Shown here: positions 1 to 8,419 of the stretch, piece by piece
Layout of the letters: every line of letters starts with the position of its first letter
Numbering within the stretch: position 1 is the first letter of the stretch
NCBI GenBank assembly: GCA_029881655.1
Contig: JAOUME010000013.1
Coordinates: forward strand, 1 to 36,258
Direction: 5' to 3'
Length of the DNA: 36,258 bases
Source of the DNA: Deltaproteobacteria bacterium
GTDB lineage: Bacteria; SAR324; XYD2-FULL-50-16
Program-made: the position numbers and the translations under genes
The notes under the pieces: generated by a model
Seen by the model: the letters and a program-made list of their open reading frames with translations, nothing else
What the model was told of the DNA's origin: nothing
The model's database searches: none

Positions 1-1999
1 TTTTCCCTCTTTTGTTCTTACGAATTAGAAAGTGATGCACCGATGAAACAGCTAAAAGCGCTGGGATCGGAGCAGTCTTTTCATTGACGCAACGGTCAGA
101 AAGCACAATCAACCGATAACCCTGGTCGACTCCGTCTTCAACCTTGCGGCACATTTCATCGATAGCCTCTTCAAGGCTCATATCATCGATAGGATATCCC
201 ATGTCAACGGAGATGGAACGGAAATATCCGGTTTCTATATTTCTGAGCTGTTCGATTTCGGAATTCTTCAATACCGGATGAGGCAGTACAAGCATTCGGC
301 ATTGACCCGGGGTTTCGTCAAGGATGTTATAACTTCCTCCGATGTTGGAGGATAAGGACATAACCAGTTCTTCCCTGATTGAATCGATAGCTGGATTGGT
401 TACCTGGGCGAAATGCTGTTTGAAATAGTTGTATAATAACTTAGGATTGTTAGATAAAACGGCCAAAGGCGTATCGTTTCCCATGGAAGAAGTTGGTTCC
501 TGGCCAGTTTGTGACATGGGTTTGATGATACGGTATATCTCTTCATAGGTGTAGCCGAAGACCCTTTGATGAAGTCTTAATTGATCAAGGCTAGGCTGAT
601 TAAAGGTCGCTGGAGAAGGCAGGTCGTCGAGCCGGATCTTGTTTTCCGTAACCCATCTGGAATAAAGCTGTCTGGAACTGAGTCTGTTTTTGATTTCGTC
701 ATTGTATTGGATTGTTCCCTCGACGGTATCAATCAAAAGGATTTTCCCTGGCCCAAGCCTGCCTTTTTGTTTGATGTTGTCGGTGGGAATGTCCAGTACT
801 CCGACTTCGGATGCCATAATGAAAAAACCGTCGAACGTTTCTACGAAGCGAACGGGCCTTAGACCATTTCTATCAAGGCCACCTCCGATCTGACGTCCAT
901 TGGTGAACATAATCGCGGCAGGTCCATCCCAAGGTTCCATTAAGGATTCATGGTACTCGTAGAAACTGCGCACGGCTTCGTCCAGGTTCTTTTTATTCTC
1001 CCAAGCTTCCGGTACCATCATTAAAAAGGAGTGGTCCATAGACCGGCCTGATGAGACCAGAATTTCAAAAAAGTTATCGAAGGATGCGGAATCACTGCCC
1101 CTGGGTACAATAATAGGTAACAGTTTTTTTATATTATCACCAAAATAATCCGATCCAAAAATGGATTCTCTTGATTTGGCCCAGTTGATATTGCCCTTTA
1201 CGGTATTGATTTCTCCGTTATGGGCGATATATCGAAAGGGTTGGGCCAAGCCCCAGGTCGGGAAAGTGTTGGTTGAATACCTCTGGTGAACTAAAGCCAA
1301 TGCGCTGATGTAGCGGTTGTCTTGTAAGTCAAGGTAGTATTGTTCCAGCTGATTTGCCAAAAACATACCTTTGTAGACGATGGTATAAGCCGATAGGCTG
1401 CAAACGTAGAAAAATTCCTTTTGAGCAATGTCGGAGACCTCAATGGCTTTTTCAATCTGGCGCCTAATAACATAAAGCTTTCTCTCAAAAGCATCCATAT
1501 CCTGAGACATTTTTCGAACGACCATCTGGTACACGTTAGGCTCCATGTCCAGCATAAATTCAGAAAGACAGGAGTGGTTGGTTGGAACACGCCGCCAACC
1601 GATGACTTCAAGTTTTTCTTCCTGAACCGTATTGGTTATAATCTTAATGCATTTTTCGATCGATTCCGGGCTGGGAGGTAAAAAAATCATGCCAATCCCA
1701 TAGTCCCCTTCGTCAGGAAGGGAAATGCCATCGCTTTTGAAAATTTCAGCAAAATAATCGTGCGGAATTTGGGTTAATATTCCCGCGCCGTCTCCCGATT
1801 TCGGATCTGATCCGGCAGCGCCTCTATGTTCGAGGTTTTTTAAGATGGAAATGCCGTCCGCTACAATTTTATGTGACCTCTCGCCGTTGATATGAGTGAC
1901 GAAACCAACTCCGCAGGAATCCTTTTCCAATAGCGGATCATAAAGTCCATGTCTTTCTGGGAAACCGTATTTTTGCGTTCTAACGCTTTTAGCTGTCAT
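1..1999 (-). CDS. gltB: Glutamate synthase large subunit, N-terminal part (cut by window edge)
   Basis: Reading the minus strand from the ATG at 1999 gives an uninterrupted frame of about 666 codons running off the window, so the ORF track does not list it. The protein begins MTAKSVRTQKYGFPERHG and reaches Cys29 in the context DSCGVGFV. That is the N-terminal nucleophile of a class II (Ntn) glutamine amidotransferase, exposed in this family after removal of a short propeptide. Further amidotransferase landmarks are QRYSTNTFPTW, AHNGEIN, GSDSASFDN, PEAWEN, WDGPAA and GLDRNGLRP. The central domain begins after about residue 430 (MGNDTPLAVLS, NPAIDSIREE). The FMN and iron-sulfur synthase domain lies outside the window. 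The enzyme transfers the glutamine amide nitrogen to 2-oxoglutarate in the cytoplasm. It is transcribed divergently from scpA across about 280 bp; gltD is not visible. Confidence 0.96.
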   Translation of the reverse strand, partial: MTAKSVRTQKYGFPERHGLYDPLLEKDSCGVGFVTHINGERSHKIVADGISILKNLEHRGAAGSDPKSGDGAGILTQIPHDYFAEIFKSDGISLPDEGDYGIGMIFLPPSPESIEKCIKIITNTVQEEKLEVIGWRRVPTNHSCLSEFMLDMEPNVYQMVVRKMSQDMDAFERKLYVIRRQIEKAIEVSDIAQKEFFYVCSLSAYTIVYKGMFLANQLEQYYLDLQDNRYISALALVHQRYSTNTFPTWGLAQPFRYIAHNGEINTVKGNINWAKSRESIFGSDYFGDNIKKLLPIIVPRGSDSASFDNFFEILVSSGRSMDHSFLMMVPEAWENKKNLDEAVRSFYEYHESLMEPWDGPAAIMFTNGRQIGGGLDRNGLRPVRFVETFDGFFIMASEVGVLDIPTDNIKQKGRLGPGKILLIDTVEGTIQYNDEIKNRLSSRQLYSRWVTENKIRLDDLPSPATFNQPSLDQLRLHQRVFGYTYEEIYRIIKPMSQTGQEPTSSMGNDTPLAVLSNNPKLLYNYFKQHFAQVTNPAIDSIREELVMSLSSNIGGSYNILDETPGQCRMLVLPHPVLKNSEIEQLRNIETGYFRSISVDMGYPIDDMSLEEAIDEMCRKVEDGVDQGYRLIVLSDRCVNEKTAPIPALLAVSSVHHFLIRKNKRGK

Positions 2000-2275
2000 G
2001 ATAGTTTTTTTACAACTTAAATAGATAATTTGCAGGCCAATAAAAGGCCCTATGGTTTATATGGTATAGCGAAAATGAATTATTTATTAATCAATTTTAT
2101 AGGCATTTCGCTTACAAATGAACAAAGAGTTATAATCGCATATATCAATGTTTAAGTGAATAAAAAGATAGTACCTTTTCCCTTAAATGTAAAATTAATT
2201 TTATGTAATCTTAAAATATTGAAATATCTAATTATAAAAAACAAAACTTGCAATTTTGCAGAGGAGTGTAGTTTT

Positions 2276-3163
2276 ATGACAAAACGGATTAATCTTCGAT
2301 TTATTCAGTCATTAAAAATATTGAGTATGTCAAAATGGAATGCCGAGACGGTGCAGCTAAATATTTTTGATTTTCTGGTCGTCAAGCAGCAAAACTTTGA
2401 AGGTCCGCTGGATTTGCTGTTGGAATTGATCAGTCAAAGGAAAATGAGCGTGCATGATATCGCTCTTAAAGATATTTGTAAGCCGTATTTAGAGTATCTT
2501 GAGCATATGGAGAATTTTAACATGGAGGTCGCGGTTGAATTTCTTCATATTGCCTCTTCCTTGATCCTGATCAAATCCAAAAGCCTGCTTCCTTTTCAAG
2601 ATGAAGATAGTTTAGAAGAAGATCCTTTTGACACGGAAGAGCAACTCAAACAAAAACTGATCGATTATCAAAGATACAAGCAGATTGCGGCCTTCATGAA
2701 AAACTTTGACCTTCTTGGACGTGACACATTCACAAGGCCCTTTAAGCTGGAAGAAATCGAAAGTGAAGAAGAGACCGGCTCCCTCGAAGACCTTGATATT
2801 TACTCTTTGATTAAAGCTTATCATGCGTTAATGGTTAGACAATCCTATGATAAACCGCATCAGGTCTCGGCCGAAATCTTATCTCTTGAAGAACGGCTTT
2901 TAGAAATCATAAGCCTTCTGAAAAATGGCAGCAAACTGGTTTATAAGGATCTTGTGGGGGGAAAACCCCAAAAAATGGATTGGATTTTAACTTTTTTATC
3001 CATACTGGAATTAACGAGGTTTTATGTCATCCGCCTGCTTCAAGCAGAGGAATTTGGTGGACTTTATATCATGCCCGCCGATGGTCAGGAACTTCAAATC
3101 AAACTATTAGAAGAGCAGTATTTTGAGATCATATCTTCAAGAAATAAGGAATTATTTACGTAA
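2276..3163 (+). CDS. scpA: Segregation and condensation protein A (ScpA)
   Basis: The core NFEGPLDLLLELISQRKMSVHDIALKDI and the helical stretch AVEFLHIASSLILIKSKSLLP are the hallmark N-terminal region of the ScpA kleisin. ScpA bridges the SMC ATPase heads together with ScpB in chromosome condensation. The ORF track starts at a GTG at 2156. I prefer ATG 2276 because GAGGAG lies 9 bases upstream and the result (295 aa) is closer to the usual 240-280 aa. ATG 2327 is a second option giving 278 aa, but it lacks a good ribosome binding site. An acidic central linker (EDSLEEDPFDTEEQ) and a C-terminal winged-helix-like part follow. scpB, often the next gene, is not here; a DUF177 gene follows instead. 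Confidence 0.92.
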   Translation: MTKRINLRFIQSLKILSMSKWNAETVQLNIFDFLVVKQQNFEGPLDLLLELISQRKMSVHDIALKDICKPYLEYLEHMENFNMEVAVEFLHIASSLILIKSKSLLPFQDEDSLEEDPFDTEEQLKQKLIDYQRYKQIAAFMKNFDLLGRDTFTRPFKLEEIESEEETGSLEDLDIYSLIKAYHALMVRQSYDKPHQVSAEILSLEERLLEIISLLKNGSKLVYKDLVGGKPQKMDWILTFLSILELTRFYVIRLLQAEEFGGLYIMPADGQELQIKLLEEQYFEIISSRNKELFT

Positions 3164-3233
3164 GGTTAGAAATAACTTAAGTGATTATTGACAAGTTGCG
3201 AATTTAGAAATAATATTATCAATTACATTGAAT

Positions 3234-3758
3234 ATGAAAGTAAAGATCACACAAATCCAAAAGAAAAATCAAAAATTTTCCTTCGCACTAAAAAGATCTG
3301 ACTGCCAGAGGGTTGAGGATCGCTATCATTTTGATAAAATAGACTGTTTGGCTGAACTTACCAAAAATCATGAACAAGTACAGGTCAAAGGGAGCTATAA
3401 GGTGGTCATTAGTTCATTTTGTGATCAATGTCTTGGAGAGATCAGTCAAACGCGTGAGAGTCAGTTTCAGTTATTTCTTTTACCGGAAAGTGCAGCCAAA
3501 AACGATCTTGATGACAGGGAAATAACGCTAAGTGAGTTGGATATTGACTATTTTGCGGGTCTTGAAATCGACTTGGGCGGTTATTTTGAGGACCAGGTTA
3601 TTTTGGATACGCCTCTAGTTCAGGTCTGTTCTGAAAATTGCGCTGGGATTTGTAATCAGTGCGGAGTCAATCTGAATTTTAAACAGTGTGATTGCCGAAA
3701 TCAAGGTTTGAATAACCCTTTTAGATCGCTCAGGAAAAATACAGATAATTTGATATGA
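3234..3758 (+). CDS. DUF177 / YceD-family protein
   Basis: A 174-residue protein directly upstream of rpmF, the classic position of DUF177 (YceD) genes. Family features seen are a central FCDQCLGEI motif and a cysteine-rich C-terminal stretch (CSENCAGICNQCGVNLNFKQCDC) that could bind a metal. The tract DDREITLSELDIDYFAGLEIDLG matches the acidic segment typical of the family. YceD homologues have been linked to 23S rRNA and ribosome biogenesis, but the molecular role here is unknown. The track starts at TTG 3228; the in-frame ATG two codons later is the more economical start. The Shine-Dalgarno sequence is weak for either. Spacing to rpmF is 67 bp. Confidence 0.82.
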   Translation: MKVKITQIQKKNQKFSFALKRSDCQRVEDRYHFDKIDCLAELTKNHEQVQVKGSYKVVISSFCDQCLGEISQTRESQFQLFLLPESAAKNDLDDREITLSELDIDYFAGLEIDLGGYFEDQVILDTPLVQVCSENCAGICNQCGVNLNFKQCDCRNQGLNNPFRSLRKNTDNLI

Positions 3759-3825
3759 ACGAGTTATCAATCATTATAATAAAGTTTTTGTTTAACTTAA
3801 ATTCACAAATAAATCGGGAGATGAG

Positions 3826-4008
3826 ATGGCCGTACCAAAAAGAAAAACTTCAAAATCAGTTACAAGGCAAAGAAGGACACACAAAAAATTATCAAAGCCG
3901 AATTTTATTTCCTGTTCCAATTGCCAGGAATTGATCCTGCCTCATCATGTTTGTCCCAAATGCGGTCAATTCCATGGAAAGCAAATCATTTCACATGATG
4001 AACAATAG
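3826..4008 (+). CDS. rpmF: Ribosomal protein L32
   Basis: A 60-residue basic protein starting MAVPKRKTSKS, the nearly invariant bL32 N-terminus. It has the zinc ribbon CSNC...CPKC in its second half, so this is the zinc-binding (C+) paralogue type. A purine-rich GGGAG lies just upstream of the ATG. It sits between the DUF177 gene and plsX, the conserved order in many bacteria. It is a structural protein of the large ribosomal subunit. Nothing is unusual apart from a slightly extended histidine-containing C-terminal tail (KQIISHDEQ). Confidence 0.97.
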   Translation: MAVPKRKTSKSVTRQRRTHKKLSKPNFISCSNCQELILPHHVCPKCGQFHGKQIISHDEQ

Positions 4009-4068
4009 TTACATAAGTCAAAATCTGGCAGTATTTAACGTATTTAAAATTTTTACCAAAACATAATC

Positions 4069-5082
4069 ATGGTAATTGCGGTCGATGCCATGGGCGGGGA
4101 TCTTTATCCCAAGATACCTGTCCTTGGTGCAATAAAAGCGGTAAACGAAAAACAGATTCAAGTTGTTTTAGTTGGAGATGAGCCCAGTATCAAGAAGGAA
4201 CTGGAAAACTGCAAATATGATGCGAAATTGGTGGATATCGTTCACGCGACGCAAGTTATCGATATGGACGAGAATGTGGCTTCGGCTTTAAGGTCTAAAA
4301 AGGACTCCTCCATGCGGGTTTGCTACAACCTCCACCGGGACGGAGTAGTTCAGGGGGTTGTGAGTGCCGGACATTCGGGCGCAATGCTCGCTATCGGAAA
4401 ATTCGTCCTAAAGACCATTAAAGGCATTGACAGACCCTGCATTAGTGCCATGCTGCCCACCTTAAGAGAAGATGACCGGGTTTTGCTTGTTGATGCCGGG
4501 GCAAATATGGATTGCACGCCTGAGCATCTTTTACAGTTCGCGATTCTAGGGGATGTTTATATGGAACACATCCACCGCAAAGAAAACCCCAGGATCGGGC
4601 TTCTCAATGTTGGTGCGGAAGAAGGAAAAGGGGATGAACGCTCAAAAAAGGCCTATGAACTTCTAAAGAAATGCCCGCTTAATTTCGTTGGCAATATCGA
4701 GGGAAAGGAGTTTTTTAATGGCGATGTGGAAATCGTTGTCACCGATGGTTTCGCGGGTAATATTCTACTAAAGTCTGTTCAGGGCGCGGCTAATTTTGTC
4801 AAAGAGATCATATCAAAGGAAATAAAAAGTTCGCAAATTGCAAAAATCGGTGCGGTTTTTCTCAATCCGGTGTTTAAAAGCGTCAAGAAAAAAACCAACT
4901 ACGCTGAATATGGCGGAGCACCTTTGCTTGGTTTGAGAGGAAACGGGATTGTGTGTCACGGAAAATCAAACCAAGAAGCGTTGCTTTTTGGTATCAATTT
5001 CGCCAACTGGGCGGCAGAGGCTCATCTTGTTGAGAGGATGGAAGAAAAACTCGTTGAATACAAAGAATATTTGAATTCTTGA
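4069..5082 (+). CDS. plsX: Phosphate acyltransferase PlsX
   Basis: A 337-residue cytoplasmic or peripheral membrane enzyme that converts acyl-ACP and phosphate to acyl-phosphate, the acyl donor for PlsY in phospholipid synthesis. Family signatures seen are IAVDAMGGD at the N-terminus, SAGHSGAMLAIG, RPCISAMLPT, LVDAGANMDC, IGLLNVGAEEGKG, VVTDGFAGNILLKS and the C-terminal EYGGAPLLGLRGNGIVCHG. Length and motif order are those of full-length PlsX. It follows rpmF by 60 bp and precedes fabG by 34 bp, so co-transcription with the fatty-acid genes is likely. The usual neighbours fabH and fabD are absent between plsX and fabG. Confidence 0.96.
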   Translation: MVIAVDAMGGDLYPKIPVLGAIKAVNEKQIQVVLVGDEPSIKKELENCKYDAKLVDIVHATQVIDMDENVASALRSKKDSSMRVCYNLHRDGVVQGVVSAGHSGAMLAIGKFVLKTIKGIDRPCISAMLPTLREDDRVLLVDAGANMDCTPEHLLQFAILGDVYMEHIHRKENPRIGLLNVGAEEGKGDERSKKAYELLKKCPLNFVGNIEGKEFFNGDVEIVVTDGFAGNILLKSVQGAANFVKEIISKEIKSSQIAKIGAVFLNPVFKSVKKKTNYAEYGGAPLLGLRGNGIVCHGKSNQEALLFGINFANWAAEAHLVERMEEKLVEYKEYLNS

Positions 5083-5116
5083 GGAACATTTTAAATAACT
5101 TTTGATATTTACTGAT

Positions 5117-5857
5117 ATGGATGAATTCAAAGAAAAGGTAATCTTGGTTAGTGGTGGTTCCAGGGGAATCGGCAAGGCCATCGTCATTAGTTTTCTCCAG
5201 GCGGGTGGAACCGTCTGCGTGATCAACCGTTCAAAACAATCAGCTGATGATTTAACTCAGGAGGTTAAGCAGTACGGCGATCAATTCTTTTCTTTTTTGG
5301 GAGATATTTCTAAAAACGAGGATTGTCAAAAATTCGCTGAACTTGTTTATGGCAAGTATGGAAAAATCGACATACTGATTAACAATGCAGGAGTTACGAG
5401 CGATGGATTGTTTCTTTCTATGAAGCCAGAAGCATGGGAACAAGTTGTTTCCACTAATTTAAACGGCACATTTTATCTGTGCAAAACGGTTATCAGGGCG
5501 ATGGTCAAAGCTCGATTTGGAAGGATCATCAATATTAGTTCCGTGGTTGGATATACGGGAAACCCAGGTCAGGTGAACTATTCGGCCAGCAAATCCGCCC
5601 TGATTGGTTTTACCAAATCATTGGCTAAGGAAGTCGCTTCCAGAAACGTCACCTGTAATTTGGTCGCTCCTGGCTTTATTGAAACCGATATGACCGGTTC
5701 TTTAAATGAAGTCCAGGTCAAGGCCACTTTAGAAAGCGTGCCCATGAAAAAAATGGGGGCTCCACAGGACATTGCCGATGGTGTTTTGTTTTTAGCGTCA
5801 TCGAAAGCAAGTTACATAACCGGAACGACCCTTCATATCAATGGGGGTATGTACTGA
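5117..5857 (+). CDS. fabG: 3-oxoacyl-ACP reductase FabG
   Basis: A 246-residue short-chain dehydrogenase that reduces 3-oxoacyl-ACP with NADPH in the elongation cycle. The nucleotide-binding glycine motif is SGGSRGIG (residues 12-19, Ser in place of the common Thr). NNAG is at 89-92, and the catalytic set is Asn114, Ser142, Tyr155 and Lys159 (NYSASKSALIGFTKSLA). The C-terminal GVLFLASSKASYITGTTLHINGGMY is typical of FabG. The track begins at TTG 5102; I chose ATG 5117, which gives the canonical short N-terminus. The downstream acpP and fabF support assignment as the true FabG rather than another SDR. Confidence 0.95.
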   Translation: MDEFKEKVILVSGGSRGIGKAIVISFLQAGGTVCVINRSKQSADDLTQEVKQYGDQFFSFLGDISKNEDCQKFAELVYGKYGKIDILINNAGVTSDGLFLSMKPEAWEQVVSTNLNGTFYLCKTVIRAMVKARFGRIINISSVVGYTGNPGQVNYSASKSALIGFTKSLAKEVASRNVTCNLVAPGFIETDMTGSLNEVQVKATLESVPMKKMGAPQDIADGVLFLASSKASYITGTTLHINGGMY

Positions 5858-5884
5858 TATAAATTTTCAAGTAGCTCATAATTA

Positions 5885-5955
5885 TAGTGAAACGCTAAAT
5901 CGTCACTAAGTATTTGACAGAGTGGGTGAATCATAAGAAAATTTAGTGACTTTTT
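5885..5955 (+). promoter_or_regulatory. Alternative-pairing hairpin / promoter region ahead of acpP
   Basis: The 159-bp gap between fabG and acpP holds three related short arms: TAGTGA (5885-5890), GTCACTAA (5902-5909) and TTAGTGAC (5943-5950). The middle arm can pair with either outer arm, and the second pairing is followed by five T residues. A TTGACA (5914-5919), with GAAAAT 17 bp further on, lies between arms two and three and may be a sigma-70-like promoter. The element could be a paired operator around a promoter, or an attenuator-like leader for acpP. The repeats are directly visible; the function is inferred. Confidence 0.4.
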
Positions 5956-6016
5956 GTTTATTTTATTGAATTATCAAACAGAATTGATAAATAATAACTA
6001 ATATTGGAGAAGAAGA

Positions 6017-6259
6017 ATGAGTGGTGCGGATATTGATACAAAGGTCATAGATATTATCGTTGAGCAATTAGGCGTCAACAAAGACGATGTTAAGCTCACT
6101 TCCAATTTTATTGATGATTTGGGAGCGGATTCATTGGATACGGTTGAGTTGGTAATGGCGTTTGAAGAAGAGTTTAACATTGAGATTCCAGACGAGTTAG
6201 CAGAGCAGATCACGACTGTTGAAAGTGCGATCAGCCATATTAAGAAAGCTTTGGGATAA
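6017..6259 (+). CDS. acpP: Acyl carrier protein
   Basis: An 80-residue highly acidic protein with the phosphopantetheine attachment motif [18 protein letters not shown]; the modified serine is Ser39. It carries growing acyl chains through the Fab cycle and delivers them to PlsX. GGAG with good spacing lies just before the ATG (attggagaagaagaATG). It lies 159 bp after fabG, with its own potential regulatory element, and 89 bp before fabF. Length and sequence are standard for bacterial AcpP. Confidence 0.98.
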   Translation: MSGADIDTKVIDIIVEQLGVNKDDVKLTSNFIDDLGADSLDTVELVMAFEEEFNIEIPDELAEQITTVESAISHIKKALG

Positions 6260-6348
6260 TAAAGTCTAACCAAATATTCCCGATGAGATTTGATGAGAGT
6301 AGGTATTTGGTACAAAACCAACCATAAACCGTCTTAATTAAGATAAAG

Positions 6349-7584
6349 ATGCGTAAAAAAATCGTCGTTACTGGATTAGGAGCCGTTAGCCCATTGGGAA
6401 ACGATGTGAAAAGCACATGGGCCGGGATTTCTGCTGGGAAATCGGGAATAACGAACATCACCAAGTTTGACGCTTCGGAGTACACGACGAAGATTGCCGG
6501 GGAAGTTAAGGGTTTCAACCCCGAGGATCATATTCCCAGAAAAGATATTAAAAAAATTGATACCTTTATTCAATATTCCGTAGCAGCCTGCAGTGAAGCT
6601 ATGGCTGATGCCGGTTTAATTATCGATGATTCCAACGCTCAGGATGTTGGGATTTCAATTGGTGTCGGGATTGGCGGTCTTCCCAATATTGAGTATTACA
6701 GTCATGTACTAAAAGAACGCGGACCCAGCAGGATAACCCCATTTTTTATTCCTATGACTATCAGCAATATGGCATCGGGATATTTGTCCATTATGCTGGG
6801 AGCTAAAAACTACAACGCAACCACCGTATCAGCTTGTTCTTCGGCCAATCATTCGATCGGAGATGCCAGCAGAATCATCGAAAGAGGCGATGCTAAAGTG
6901 ATGATTGTTGGCGGAACCGAGGCGGCGATTTGCGGTTTGGCTATAAGTGGCTTTGGGGCAATGAAAGCCTTGTCCAGAAGAAACGATGATCCCCAAAGGG
7001 CAAGTCGGCCCTATGATGTCAACCGTGATGGTTTTGTCTTAAGCGAAGGTTGTGGAATATTGATCTTAGAGGATTACGAATTCGCCAAGAAAAGAGGCGC
7101 CAAAATTTATGCCGAACTGGCCGGATACGGATTTAGTTCGGATGCCCACCATATCACTTCTCCGTCAACCGAAGGTCCATGCAGAGCCATGAAAATGGCT
7201 ATTCAGGACGCGGGTATCCCTGAAGATGGGATCGATTACATCAATGCTCATGGAACCTCCACTCCTACCGGTGATATAAATGAATTGGATGCGATTAAGC
7301 TGGCCGTTGGCGCTGACCATGCCAAAAAAATCTCCATAAGTTCGACCAAATCCATGATAGGTCATCTGCTTGGCGCCGCGGGGGGGATTGAAGCGGTGGT
7401 TACAATCCTGGCGATGCGGGAAAGTCTGGTTCCGCCCACTATCAATGTCGATGATCTCGATCCGCTCTGCGATTTGGATATCACACCTAATCAGCCTAAA
7501 CAAAGAATAATAAATACAGCTCTTAGTAATTCTTTCGGTTTCGGCGGTACCAATGCCACGTTGGCTTTTAAAAAGCTTTCTTGA
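6349..7584 (+). CDS. fabF: 3-oxoacyl-ACP synthase II FabF
   Basis: A 411-residue condensing enzyme that extends acyl-ACP with malonyl-ACP. The thiolase-fold active site is complete: Cys163 in TVSACSSANHSIGDA, the first histidine in INAHGTSTPTGD and the second in SMIGHLLGAAGGIEA. The C-terminal NSFGFGGTNATLAFKK glycine-rich loop is present. The N-terminus MRKKIVVTGLGAVSPLGNDV is that of FabF. It closes the plsX-fabG-acpP-fabF block. In many genomes rnc follows; here a YggS-family gene starts 18 bp downstream. Confidence 0.97.
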   Translation: MRKKIVVTGLGAVSPLGNDVKSTWAGISAGKSGITNITKFDASEYTTKIAGEVKGFNPEDHIPRKDIKKIDTFIQYSVAACSEAMADAGLIIDDSNAQDVGISIGVGIGGLPNIEYYSHVLKERGPSRITPFFIPMTISNMASGYLSIMLGAKNYNATTVSACSSANHSIGDASRIIERGDAKVMIVGGTEAAICGLAISGFGAMKALSRRNDDPQRASRPYDVNRDGFVLSEGCGILILEDYEFAKKRGAKIYAELAGYGFSSDAHHITSPSTEGPCRAMKMAIQDAGIPEDGIDYINAHGTSTPTGDINELDAIKLAVGADHAKKISISSTKSMIGHLLGAAGGIEAVVTILAMRESLVPPTINVDDLDPLCDLDITPNQPKQRIINTALSNSFGFGGTNATLAFKKLS

Positions 7585-7602
7585 TCAATTTTCCAAGTGT
7601 TT

Positions 7603-8280
7603 ATGGAAACCATTGAAAGCCGGTTAAGAGAAATCCTTGATAAAATTCGATCGGCATCAAGCGGTAGGCAGGATGTCAAGCTGATTGCCGTATCCAAAAC
7701 CAAACCTGTTTCTTCTATCTTGGAGGCGTTTAAAGCGGGGCAACTGCATTTTGGAGAAAACCGCATCCAGGAGGCTAGAGATAAAAGTCCCCAAACTCCT
7801 CAATCCATTCATTGGCACCTGATCGGCCCCTTGCAAAAGAACAAGGCCAAGTATTGTCCCCAAATCTTTTCAACCTTACATACATTGCATCGAACTGATA
7901 TAGCTGACAATCTGAATCAAAAACTGGTCGAGGCCGACAAGACAATCGATGTTCTCATACAGATGAACCTCAGTGGTGAATCTTCCAAGTCAGGAGTAGA
8001 AGGCTTGGACGAGTTAAAAAGGCTACAAGATCATATATTAACACTACCTAATTTGCGTTTGACCGGATTGATGACAATGGGTGATCCCAATGCTGACGCT
8101 AAAGTAAATCAAAAGATTTTTTCTGATTTACGGGAGATTTTATCGAAGGAAGCTTTTAGGCTTGAATTAAAAAACCAGTATAAGGAACTTTCGATGGGAA
8201 TGTCGGGTGATTTTGAGTTAGCGATTAAAGAGGGAGCTACTTTCGTTAGAATCGGGAGTTCAATTTTTGGGACGAGGTGA
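7603..8280 (+). CDS. YggS/PROSC-family pyridoxal-phosphate homeostasis protein
   Basis: A 225-residue single-domain TIM-barrel PLP-binding protein. The PLP lysine is Lys32 in KLIAVSKTKP. Family motifs HFGENRIQEA, WHLIGPLQKNKAKY and GLMTMG follow, then the phosphate-binding C-terminus LSMGMSGDFELAIKEGATFVRIGSSIFGTR. Members buffer and distribute PLP and have no robust catalytic activity. The track starts at GTG 7597; ATG 7603 is preferred. It follows fabF by 18 bp, so co-transcription is likely. The region downstream (8281-8419) is AT-rich with no gene. Confidence 0.93.
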   Translation: METIESRLREILDKIRSASSGRQDVKLIAVSKTKPVSSILEAFKAGQLHFGENRIQEARDKSPQTPQSIHWHLIGPLQKNKAKYCPQIFSTLHTLHRTDIADNLNQKLVEADKTIDVLIQMNLSGESSKSGVEGLDELKRLQDHILTLPNLRLTGLMTMGDPNADAKVNQKIFSDLREILSKEAFRLELKNQYKELSMGMSGDFELAIKEGATFVRIGSSIFGTR

Positions 8281-8419
8281 TTTTGAATTTCAACCCAATA
8301 TGGCGTTTATAGTTTCGCAAAATGCTTGGTTATGTTATGCTTAAAATTAATATTAAGCGACAAAATATAAATCATAACTGAAATAATATTTTCCATATCA
8401 AACTGTTCAGGTTGAATCA

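Noticed and set aside
1291-1681. Short ORFs 1291-1611 (minus), 1421-1681 (plus), 581-862 and 690-893
   Set aside because: All overlap the long open gltB frame on the minus strand, which is missing from the track only because it runs off the window.
2156-2275. 40-codon N-terminal extension of scpA from GTG 2156
   Set aside because: AT-rich, no family similarity, and a strong GAGGAG ribosome binding site marks ATG 2276.
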